7,553 nucleotides of DNA from Pseudorhodobacter antarcticus (GTDB lineage: Bacteria > Pseudomonadota > Alphaproteobacteria > Rhodobacterales > Rhodobacteraceae). Each line of letters starts with the position of its first letter. The first letter of the stretch is position 1. The position numbers were made by a program, and so were the translations under genes. Where the stretch lies: NCBI GenBank assembly GCA_945897655.1, contig CAMDHB010000163.1:1-7553 (forward strand). The letters are read 5' to 3'. Of this stretch, positions 1 through 5,104 are shown one piece after another. Under the pieces are notes generated by a model. The model saw nothing but the letters and a program-made list of their open reading frames with translations. It was not told the origin of the DNA and ran no database searches.

Positions 1-54
1 GAGATAGGCTTGGATCACCTCATGGCCGGTGGGCGGGGGGGCGGGCGTGGTCAC
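1..54 (-). CDS. uvrC: Probable 5' end of uvrC (excinuclease ABC subunit C), cut by the window edge
   Basis: Only 18 codons are present, read leftward from a GTG at 54-52, giving (M)TTPAPPPTGHEVIQAYL. A Pro/Ala-rich lead-in followed by TGHEVIQAYL resembles, from memory, the start of rhodobacterial UvrC, just before the GIY-YIG nuclease domain, which would lie off the left edge. UvrC makes the two incisions around a UvrB-bound lesion in nucleotide excision repair. The start is supported by a good ribosome binding site (GAGGAAA, 70-64) 9 bases upstream of the GTG; the frame has no ATG between its upstream stop (171-169) and the edge. The coding strand runs through a seven-C run (41-35). The gene follows the FolM-like gene in the same direction after 308 bases. 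The identity rests on very few residues; another Pro-rich N-terminus is possible. Confidence 0.5.
   Translation of the reverse strand, partial: MTTPAPPPTGHEVIQAYL
31..45 (+). other. G-quadruplex-capable G-run (GGG-C-G7-C-GGG)
   Basis: The plus strand reads GGG, C, seven G, C, GGG: exactly four G-triplets with one-base loops, the most stable class of predicted quadruplex. It lies on the template strand of the first uvrC codons, where it encodes the Pro/Ala-rich lead-in. The seven-G homopolymer is also a possible slippage or sequencing-error site. Formation in the cell is unproven. Confidence 0.45.
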
Positions 55-63
55 GGTTGTGGC

Positions 64-70
64 TTTCCTC
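64..70 (-). promoter_or_regulatory. Ribosome binding site for the GTG start of uvrC
   Basis: The minus strand reads GAGGAAA, followed by GCCACAACC and then the GTG at 54-52. It is the only strong Shine-Dalgarno-like match near a possible start in this open frame, and it decides the non-ATG start. Confidence 0.55.
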
Positions 71-99
71 GGGCGGGGGCGATTCTGGGCGTGGCTGCA

Positions 100-128
100 A
101 TGATAGGAGGGCTGCTGGCAAGAGAAAA
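100..128 (-). promoter_or_regulatory. Candidate uvrC promoter
   Basis: On the minus strand TTTTCT (128-123) and TATCAT (105-100) are separated by 17 bases. The -10 matches 5/6 of the sigma-70 consensus and the -35 only 3/6. Transcription would begin near 93, giving a leader of about 40 bases with the GAGGAAA ribosome binding site. A second candidate, TTTTCA/TAAAAT at 250-221, would give a much longer leader. Both are weak matches read by eye. Confidence 0.25.
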
Positions 129-143
129 GCTGTCCACTCTTTC

Positions 144-152
144 TGTGGATAA
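144..152 (-). promoter_or_regulatory. DnaA box (TTATCCACA)
   Basis: The minus strand reads TTATCCACA, a perfect match to the strict DnaA box. A diverged inverted partner (TCCAC at 133-137 facing GTGGA at 145-149, 7-base gap) lies beside it. The site is just upstream of the closer uvrC promoter candidate. A single nonamer can occur by chance, and nothing else here suggests a replication origin. Confidence 0.4.
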
Positions 153-161
153 CCTTGCGGA

Positions 162-176
162 GAAGTTTTCAGGAAC
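162..176. promoter_or_regulatory. Near-match to the alphaproteobacterial LexA (SOS) box
   Basis: The minus strand reads GTTC-N7-CTTC (plus strand GAAG-N7-GAAC), one mismatch from the direct-repeat LexA box GTTC-N7-GTTC known in alphaproteobacteria including Rhodobacter. It lies upstream of a probable DNA-repair gene. A one-mismatch hit somewhere in roughly 300 bases on either strand is expected by chance about one time in four, so this is a candidate only. Confidence 0.25.
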
Positions 177-326
177 GACGAATTTCCCTTGTTTTCTGCC
201 CCCTTCCTCGATCTGCCCAAATTTTAGGCGACATTGCAAGGTATTGAAAACAAATGAAAGATTTATGCGCGATCGGCAAATCCCTGATAAGCCTAGGAAA
301 TTTGTGACGGGTTCGTGACAAGGTGG

Positions 327-346
327 CCCGAAGTGCACAACTTGGG
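327..346 (-). terminator. Hairpin 16 bases after the FolM-like gene, possible weak terminator
   Basis: The minus-strand arms CCCAAGT and ACTT(C)GGG pair over seven base pairs with one bulged C, closing a five-base loop (TGTGC). The position fits the 3' end of the operon. There is no following T-run, so an efficient intrinsic terminator is doubtful; it may instead protect the mRNA end. Confidence 0.25.
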
Positions 347-362
347 AAGGGTTGACATTCCG

Positions 363-1136
363 CTACTCGACCCCAAGCACATCGGGGGTCGCCCAAGCCA
401 GATGTTGGCCCCCATCGACGGCGATCATCTGACCTGTCACTGCGGGCGAATCTATGAAAAATCCTACAGCGGCGCAGACATCGGCGGGGCTGGCACCACG
501 GCCCAGAACGGTGGCGGCGCGCTGGCGGGCAAAGTGGCTGTCGCTTTGGCGGGCACCCTGAACGGTGGGGCCGGGGCCGATGCCGTTCACGCGGATATGG
601 GGGGCCAGGCCTTGGGCAGAGGTGCGGGTCAGGGCGTGCAGACCCATCTTGGCCAGCGAATACGTCATGAATTCCGGCGTTGGTTTCAACACGCGCTGGT
701 CGATCATGTTCAGGATCAGGCCTTGGGCCACAGGCTCGCCTTCAACGGTCAAGGCGGGGGGGCACTGGGCGGCGAAGGCTTGGGTCAGCGCGAAGGGCGC
801 GCGTAGGTTGGAGCCAATGGCGCGGTCCCAGGATTTTCGTGTGGCGGTGGTGATGTTGTCATATTCGAATATCGAGGCGTTGTTGATCAGCACCGTCAAA
901 GGGCCACCAAGGGCGGCAATTGCCCGGGGAATCAGGTCTGCCAGGGCGTCCTCGTCCAGGAGGTCAGCTTGCAGGGCCACGGCATGCCGGCCAAGGGCGG
1001 TGATGTCGGCCACGGTCTGGTCGGCATCGGCGGCGGAGCGGTCGTAGTGCACGGCCACGTCATAGCCGCGCCGTGCCAGAAACAGCGCCATCTCGCGCCC
1101 GATGCGGCGGGCGGCCCCGGTGACAAGTGCCTTCAT
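363..1136 (-). CDS. Pteridine-reductase-like short-chain dehydrogenase (FolM/PTR1-type)
   Basis: A 257-residue cytosolic NAD(P)H-dependent SDR with a Rossmann fold. The cofactor motif is TGAARRIG (6-13), the TGxxxRxG form of pteridine reductases. HYDRSAADA (30-38) matches the PTR1 NADPH-binding segment HYxRSAxxA. NNAS (85-88), Asn110, and Tyr159/Lys163 (YSLAK) complete the active site. The usual catalytic Ser is replaced by Asp146 (NMID), 13 residues before Tyr159, as in PTR1 and E. coli FolM. Such enzymes reduce dihydromonapterin or dihydropterins/dihydrofolate to the tetrahydro form; the exact substrate here is inferred. The C-terminus (VTGQMIAVDGG) is standard SDR. The ATG at 1136 was chosen because TAAGGA, overlapping the previous gene's stop, lies 8 bases upstream; a start at 1166 would overlap that gene. 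It is last in a three-gene operon. Could be a general SDR of unknown substrate. Confidence 0.85.
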   Translation of the reverse strand: MKALVTGAARRIGREMALFLARRGYDVAVHYDRSAADADQTVADITALGRHAVALQADLLDEDALADLIPRAIAALGGPLTVLINNASIFEYDNITTATRKSWDRAIGSNLRAPFALTQAFAAQCPPALTVEGEPVAQGLILNMIDQRVLKPTPEFMTYSLAKMGLHALTRTSAQGLAPHIRVNGIGPGPTVQGARQSDSHFARQRAATVLGRGASPADVCAAVGFFIDSPAVTGQMIAVDGGQHLAWATPDVLGVE

Positions 1137-1146
1137 GGTGCCGTCC

Positions 1147-1329
1147 TTATCCCTTGCCGCAAACACAGGGCGCAGTGCCCTTAACGGGGCGGCCGCAGTT
1201 GCCGCATTTGGCGTTGGTGGCGTTCAGGCTGGGCGGGGGTTTTGGCCCGCGCAGGAATTTCACCACGGTGCTGCCCAGCATGGACACGCCCACGATCAGC
1301 AGCAGAAAGACGATGGCGATCTTGAGCAT
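1147..1329 (-). CDS. Small membrane-anchored zinc-ribbon-like protein, function unknown
   Basis: A 60-residue protein. Residues 1-24 are strongly hydrophobic (MLKIAIVFLLLIVGVSMLGS) and look like one N-terminal membrane segment or uncleaved signal anchor. A basic, Pro-rich linker (KFLRGPKPPP) follows. The C-terminal 20 residues carry four cysteines as CxxC-N9-CxC (Cys42, 45, 55, 57), typical of a small zinc ribbon or rubredoxin-like knuckle. With Lys/Arg after the membrane segment, the metal-binding tail is probably cytoplasmic. The ATG at 1329 begins one base after the S49 peptidase stop (TAA-C-ATG), so translation is probably coupled; the ribosome binding site is weak (ACGGG inside the upstream gene). 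A start at 1383 would add a non-hydrophobic leader overlapping the peptidase gene and is disfavoured. I recall similar short proteins in Rhodobacterales but no assigned function. Confidence 0.75.
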   Translation of the reverse strand: MLKIAIVFLLLIVGVSMLGSTVVKFLRGPKPPPSLNATNAKCGNCGRPVKGTAPCVCGKG

Positions 1330-1330
1330 G

Positions 1331-2122
1331 TTACAACCCGTAATGCGCCCAAAGTGCGCGTTCTTCGATGGTGGCCAAGGCATCCTCGGCCAGGTTCAGG
1401 CCGAACCGGGACAAAAGGCTGCGCTTTTGACCATGCGGCACAAGGCGGACCTTGTCACCGTAAAGTTGCTTCATCTTGGGCACCAGATGGGTGACGCCGT
1501 CGGCCAGACCCAGATCGACCGATTGCTGGCCCACCCAGATATCGGCGTTGAACAGATCAGCATCGGCAAGACGCGCCCCACGCCGGGCTTTGACATGGAC
1601 GATGAAGGCCTCATGAATCGGGGTCTGGATGGCTTTCAGGCGGTCGATATCCTCGGGCTTTTGTGGCAGGAAGGGATCGGCTAAGCTCTTGGAGCGGCCT
1701 GCGGTGACGACGCGGCGTTCGATGCCTTGCCGTGCCATCAGGTCGGGGAAACCGAAGGACGCGAAGATGACGCCGATGGAGCCGACGAGGGATGACGGAT
1801 CCACCCAGATCTGATCGCCGGCACAGGCGAGCCAATAGCCGCCGGATGCCGCCATATCCTCGACAAAGGCGTGGACGGGGATGTTCTTTTCCTCGCTCAA
1901 GCGGCGGATGCGGGCGGAAATCAGGCTGGACTGCACGGGCGACCCGCCGGGGGAGTTGATCTGCAAGGCCACAGCCACGGGTTTTCCCCGGCTGAAGGCG
2001 CGTTCGATCAGGGGGGCCAGACTGGCGTCCGACAGGCTGCGGGAGCCGGTTCCAATGCTGCCGCTCAGTCGGATGACGTTGACCAGCGGCGGTTTGTTCA
2101 TAAAGGGGATGCTGATTTTCAT
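1331..2122 (-). CDS. S49 family serine peptidase (SppA/SohB-like)
   Basis: A 263-residue single-domain S49 peptidase. Visible motifs are the crotonase-like LQINSPGGSPVQS strand-loop (53-65), the nucleophile Ser93 in MAASGGYW, SLVGSIGVI (111-119) and the general-base Lys145 in AGRSKSLADPF; the Ser-Lys pair is the S49 catalytic dyad. The family degrades cleaved signal peptides and other membrane-associated peptides. E. coli SohB and SppA have an N-terminal membrane anchor, but no hydrophobic segment or signal peptide is seen here (MKISIPFMNKPPLVNVIRL), so it may act in the cytoplasm. The C-terminal tail after about 225 is basic then helical. The ATG at 2122 is taken as start; Met8 (2101) is possible and neither has a clear ribosome binding site. 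It is first in a tight operon with the zinc-ribbon protein and the FolM-like enzyme, divergent from the LysR gene. Confidence 0.87.
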   Translation of the reverse strand: MKISIPFMNKPPLVNVIRLSGSIGTGSRSLSDASLAPLIERAFSRGKPVAVALQINSPGGSPVQSSLISARIRRLSEEKNIPVHAFVEDMAASGGYWLACAGDQIWVDPSSLVGSIGVIFASFGFPDLMARQGIERRVVTAGRSKSLADPFLPQKPEDIDRLKAIQTPIHEAFIVHVKARRGARLADADLFNADIWVGQQSVDLGLADGVTHLVPKMKQLYGDKVRLVPHGQKRSLLSRFGLNLAEDALATIEERALWAHYGL

Positions 2123-2182
2123 GGCCAACAGGTAAGTCTGCCAAGGCTTGCGGGCAAGGGCGGAATTCGCCTTACTGTGGGG
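2123..2182. promoter_or_regulatory. Divergent promoter/operator region between the S49 peptidase and LysR genes
   Basis: Sixty bases separate the two divergent starts, so both operons' promoters must lie here or in the coding ends. Overlapping symmetry is visible: CAAG-G-CTTG (2142-2150), CTTGC-GG-GCAAG (2147-2158) and GGCG-N5-CGCC (2159-2171). LysR-type regulators often bind dyads in the gap before their own gene, so autoregulation is plausible. No convincing sigma-70 promoter pair could be read by eye. Confidence 0.35.
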
Positions 2183-3055
2183 ATGATCGACAAGCTGGAA
2201 ATGTTCATTGCGCTGGCGGCCGAAAAACACTTTGGCCGCGCGGCCGAGGTGTGCGGGGTGACGCAACCCTCGCTCTCCTCCGCCATCCGGCAGTTGGAGG
2301 ATCAGTTGGGCGTTCAACTGGTGTTTCGCGGCAGCCGGTTTCAGGGCCTGACGCCGGAAGGGCAGCGCGTGTTGGACTGGGCGCGCCGCATCGTGGCCGA
2401 CATGCGGGCGCTGAAGGATGAGATGCGGACGGTGCATCGCGGGTTGTCGGGCAATCTGCGGCTGGGGGTGATCCCGACCGCCCTGCCGATGGTGGCCGAC
2501 CTGACGGGGCCCTTTGTGGCGCGGCATCCGAATGTGCGGGTGACGGTGCTGTCGCGCACCAGTGCCGAGATTCTGGCGGGGATTGAAAGTCTGGAGTTGG
2601 ACGCGGGCCTGACCTATCTGGACAATGAGCCGCTGGGCCGGGTGACTCAGGTGCCCTTGTATACCGAATTTTACCGGTTTCTCTGCGCGCCGGGGACCGA
2701 GTTGGCCGAGCGGGCGCAGGTGACTTGGGCCGAGGTGGCGACTGAGGCACTGTGCCTGCTGACGGCGGATATGCAAAATCGCCGGATCGTGAACCAGCAT
2801 CTGGCGGGGGTGGGGGCGCGGGTGGTGCCGACGGTCGAGTCGAATTCAACCATCGCCCTGGTGGCCCATGTGAAAACCGGCAAATGGGCCTCGGTCGTGC
2901 CGATGAAACTGGGCGCGATGTTTGGCGAGTTGCGGTCCATCCCGATCATCGAGCCGGAGGCCGAGCATCTGGTGGGGCTGATTACGGCCCGACATGACCC
3001 GCAGACCCCGGTTCTGGCCGCGCTGATGGAAGAGGCCGGGCGGTTGAGGGGTTGA
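2183..3055 (+). CDS. fdsR: LysR-type transcriptional regulator, probable regulator of the fds operon
   Basis: A 290-residue LysR-family protein of normal length. The N-terminal winged helix-turn-helix covers about 1-60, with the classic core FGRAAEVCGVTQPSLSSAIRQLE (17-39) and the wing around RGSRFQGLTPEG. A linker helix (about 64-88) leads to the two-lobed effector-binding domain starting at NLRLGVIPTALP (91-102). It lies 88 bases upstream of fdsG in the same direction, which suggests it controls the formate dehydrogenase operon, like FdsR of Cupriavidus necator; the effector cannot be told from sequence. The ATG at 2183 sits just after GTGGGG. An in-frame GTG at 2177 would add only two residues and is an alternative start. 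The upstream in-frame extension (from 1871) is antisense to the S49 gene and not credible. The family call is firm; the fdsR name rests on position. Confidence 0.9.
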   Translation: MIDKLEMFIALAAEKHFGRAAEVCGVTQPSLSSAIRQLEDQLGVQLVFRGSRFQGLTPEGQRVLDWARRIVADMRALKDEMRTVHRGLSGNLRLGVIPTALPMVADLTGPFVARHPNVRVTVLSRTSAEILAGIESLELDAGLTYLDNEPLGRVTQVPLYTEFYRFLCAPGTELAERAQVTWAEVATEALCLLTADMQNRRIVNQHLAGVGARVVPTVESNSTIALVAHVKTGKWASVVPMKLGAMFGELRSIPIIEPEAEHLVGLITARHDPQTPVLAALMEEAGRLRG

Positions 3056-3143
3056 TAGGTTTTCCCTATGGAATGACGGTTCATCGATATTGATTATTCT
3101 ATCAAAAGGCGTATGCCCGGCAAGGAATCCGGAGATCTGCCCC
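3056..3143 (+). promoter_or_regulatory. fdsG upstream control region with inverted repeat and weak promoter
   Basis: This 88-base gap is strikingly AT-rich at 3081-3106 beside GC-rich genes. TTGAT-N6-ATCAA (3090-3105) is a perfect dyad with 5-base arms, preceded by ATCGAT (3083-3088). ATGACG (3073-3078) and TATTCT (3095-3100), 16 bases apart, form a weak sigma-70-like pair, each matching 4/6, as is common at activator-dependent promoters. The dyad surrounds the -10-like hexamer. The fdsG ribosome binding site GGAG (3131-3134) lies 9 bases before its ATG. No terminator for the LysR gene is seen, so read-through is possible. Confidence 0.4.
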
Positions 3144-3605
3144 ATGACCCACGATATGCCTGCTGCGGTTGGCGAAATTCTGAACCGCCACCTTGGCCGC
3201 GAAGGCGCGCTTTTGCCCATTCTGCACGATATTCAGGCCGAGTTTGGCTATGTGCCCGAAGAGGTGCAGCCGCAGATTACCAAGGCGCTGAACATCTCCA
3301 AGGCCGAGGTTCATGGCGTGGTGTCGTTCTATCACGATTTCCGCGATCACAAGGCGGGCGCGCATGTAGTGAAACTGTGCCGGGCCGAGGCCTGTCAGGC
3401 CGTGGGGGCCGACCGGGTGGCGGCCCATGCGAAACGGGCGTTAGGGGTGGATTGGCATGGGACATCTGCGGACGGCGTGACGCTGGAGCCGGTGTTCTGT
3501 CTGGGCCTGTGCGCCTGCGGGCCTGCGGCGATGGTCGACGGGCGGCTGATGGGCCGGGTGGATGAAGCGCGGGTCGATGCGGTCTTGGCGGGGGTGCGGG
3601 GATGA
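3144..3605 (+). CDS. fdsG: NAD-dependent formate dehydrogenase gamma subunit FdsG (NuoE-like)
   Basis: A 153-residue thioredoxin-fold [2Fe-2S] protein homologous to NuoE of complex I. The N-terminal helical part (LLPILHDIQAEFGYVPEE, 23-40) and HGVVSFYHDF (57-66) are the family hallmarks. The cluster ligands are Cys79 and Cys84 (CRAEAC) and Cys119 and Cys123 (CLGLC), the Cx4C...Cx3C pattern; Cys125 is extra. In Fds enzymes this subunit pairs with FdsB to form the diaphorase module that passes electrons to NAD+. The ATG at 3144 is chosen because GGAG lies 9 bases upstream; a longer frame back to 3090 has no such site and crosses the putative promoter. Its stop overlaps the fdsB start by ATGA (3602-3605), so the two are translationally coupled. 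Confidence 0.95.
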   Translation: MTHDMPAAVGEILNRHLGREGALLPILHDIQAEFGYVPEEVQPQITKALNISKAEVHGVVSFYHDFRDHKAGAHVVKLCRAEACQAVGADRVAAHAKRALGVDWHGTSADGVTLEPVFCLGLCACGPAAMVDGRLMGRVDEARVDAVLAGVRG

Positions 3606-5104
3606 AGATTTATGTACCCCTGGATTCCGCAGCCGTAGCCCTGGGCGCGGATGAGGTCGTAGCGGCGATCGGCGACCGGGCGCAGGTTGTGCGCAACGGG
3701 TCGCGCGGCATGGTGTGGCTGGAGCCGCTGGTCGAGGTGGAAACGGATGCCGGCCGGATGGCATTCGGGCCAATGACGGTGGAGGACGTGCCGGGGCTGT
3801 TTGGCGATTTGTCAAAGCATCCCAAAGCCTTGGGGTTGACCGAGGATCTGTCGTGGATGAAAGGGCAGACCCGTCTGACCTTTGCCCGGGTGGGTGTGAT
3901 TGACCCTCTTTCGCTGGCCGATTACCGGGCGCATGGCGGGTTGGTTGGCCTGCAACGGGCGGTGGGCATGGAGCCTGCGGCTGTGGTGGCCGAAGTGACG
4001 GCGTCTGGCTTGCGGGGCCGTGGCGGGGCGGGCTTCCCGACGGGGATCAAGTGGAAAACCGTGTCCGAGGCCAAGGCCGACCGCAAATACATCGTCTGCA
4101 ACGCGGATGAGGGGGATAGTGCCACCTTTGCCGACAGGATGCTGATGGAGGGCGATCCCTTCACGCTGATCGAAGGGATGGCGATTGCGGGGCTGGCCTG
4201 CGGGGCAGTGAAGGGATTTGTGTATATCCGTTCGGAATACCCGGTCGCGATCCGGGTGATGGAACAGGCGATTGTGCTGGCCCGCGCCGAGGGTGTGCTG
4301 GGTACATCGGTTCTGGGCTCGGGCCGGGTGTTTGACATGGAAGTGCGGGTTGGCGCCGGGGCCTATGTCTGTGGCGAGGAGACGTCGCTGCTGAACAGCC
4401 TGGAGGGCAAGCGCGGCGTGGTGCGTGCCAAGCCGCCGCTGCCCGCACTGGAAGGGTTCATGGGCAAACCGACCGTAGTGAACAACGTGATTTCCTTGGC
4501 AACCGTGCCGGTGATCATGGAGCGGGGGGCAGCGTTCTATCAGGCGTTTGGCCTTGGCCGGTCGCGTGGCACCATCCCGCTGCAGATCGCCGGGAATGTG
4601 CGGTTCGGCGGTCTTTACGAATGTGCATTCGGCGTGTCGCTGGGCGATATCGTTGATGGCATTGGTGGCGGCACGCTGACGGGCCGCCCGGTCAAGGCCG
4701 TGCAGGTGGGCGGACCCTTGGGTGCCTATTTCCCGCGCCGCCTGTTCGACACGCCCTTCGCCTATGAAGAGTTTGCGGGCAAGGATGGCTTGATCGGCCA
4801 TGCCGGTCTGACCGTGTTCGATGACAGCGCAGACATGTTGTCCCAAGCCAGATTTGCCATGGAATTCTGCGCGATAGAATCCTGTGGCAAATGCACCCCC
4901 TGCCGGATTGGTGCTGTGCGCGGGGTCGAAACCGTGGACCGGATTGCACGCGGTGACGCGTCTGCAATCCCGTTGCTTACTGACCTCTGCGCCACGATGA
5001 AGGCCGGATCGCTGTGCGCGCTTGGGGGATTCACCCCCTATCCCGTGCTATCCGCTCTGACCCATTTCCCCGACGATTTTGCTGTGAAAGAGGCCGCCGA
5101 ATGA
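3602..5104 (+). CDS. fdsB: NAD-dependent formate dehydrogenase beta subunit FdsB (NuoF-like, FMN/NADH)
   Basis: A 500-residue soluble flavoprotein where electrons from formate reduce NAD+. Residues 1 to about 105 form an N-terminal domain with no cysteine, in the place of the thioredoxin-like domain fused to NuoF-type subunits of FDHs and hydrogenases. The NuoF core follows: FMN-binding GLRGRGGAGFPTGIKW (136-151), flavin/nucleotide segment CNADEGDSATFADR (166-179), NADH-site glycine motif GAGAYVCGEETSLLNSLEGKRG (251-272), then a SLBB-like region. The C-terminal [4Fe-4S] cluster is held by Cys428, Cys431, Cys434 (ESCGKCTPC) and Cys472 (SLCALGG). It starts inside the end of fdsG and overlaps fdsA by ATGA (5101-5104), giving tight stoichiometric coupling. 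No frameshift or missing cofactor ligand is seen. Confidence 0.96.
   Translation: MKIYVPLDSAAVALGADEVVAAIGDRAQVVRNGSRGMVWLEPLVEVETDAGRMAFGPMTVEDVPGLFGDLSKHPKALGLTEDLSWMKGQTRLTFARVGVIDPLSLADYRAHGGLVGLQRAVGMEPAAVVAEVTASGLRGRGGAGFPTGIKWKTVSEAKADRKYIVCNADEGDSATFADRMLMEGDPFTLIEGMAIAGLACGAVKGFVYIRSEYPVAIRVMEQAIVLARAEGVLGTSVLGSGRVFDMEVRVGAGAYVCGEETSLLNSLEGKRGVVRAKPPLPALEGFMGKPTVVNNVISLATVPVIMERGAAFYQAFGLGRSRGTIPLQIAGNVRFGGLYECAFGVSLGDIVDGIGGGTLTGRPVKAVQVGGPLGAYFPRRLFDTPFAYEEFAGKDGLIGHAGLTVFDDSADMLSQARFAMEFCAIESCGKCTPCRIGAVRGVETVDRIARGDASAIPLLTDLCATMKAGSLCALGGFTPYPVLSALTHFPDDFAVKEAAE

Larger units (their letters stand above)
55..362. other. Intergenic region between the FolM-like gene and uvrC
   Basis: This 308-base stretch holds no convincing gene. 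Open frames across it on both strands have unlikely composition and no family resemblance. About 160-310 is clearly more AT-rich than the flanking genes, as expected of a promoter region. Seen on the minus strand, in the direction of uvrC: a hairpin just after the FolM-like stop (346-327), a possible upstream promoter (TTTTCA at 250-245, 18-base spacer, TAAAAT at 226-221), a near LexA box (176-162), a DnaA box (152-144), and a closer promoter candidate (128-100). Confidence 0.7.

Noticed and set aside
120..310. Possible replication origin (AT-rich stretch with a DnaA box)
   Set aside because: Only one strict DnaA box and no cluster; no dnaA, hemE, parAB or other origin-linked genes nearby.
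10..318. Plus-strand open frame across the left intergenic region
   Set aside because: It crosses the uvrC start and the promoter-like AT-rich region, begins with Gly-rich repeats from the G-run, and has no family resemblance.
352..380. Perfect TTGACA (-35) on the plus strand just before the 3' end of the FolM-like gene
   Set aside because: The hexamer 17 bases on is AAGCAC, not a -10, and transcription would run antisense into the FolM-like gene with no plus-strand gene to serve.
1871..2182. In-frame upstream extension of the LysR gene (about 100 extra residues)
   Set aside because: The LysR helix-turn-helix begins right after the ATG at 2183. The extension is antisense to the catalytic region of the S49 gene and resembles no known domain.
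2123..2800. In-frame upstream extension of the S49 gene on the minus strand
   Set aside because: It is antisense to the LysR gene, its residues are rich in His/Gln/Pro/Arg as typical of shadow frames, and family length fits the start at 2122.
3812..4846. 344-codon open frame on the minus strand inside fdsB
   Set aside because: A shadow frame of a GC-rich gene; composition dominated by His, Arg, Gln and Pro, no motifs, no ribosome binding site that stands out.
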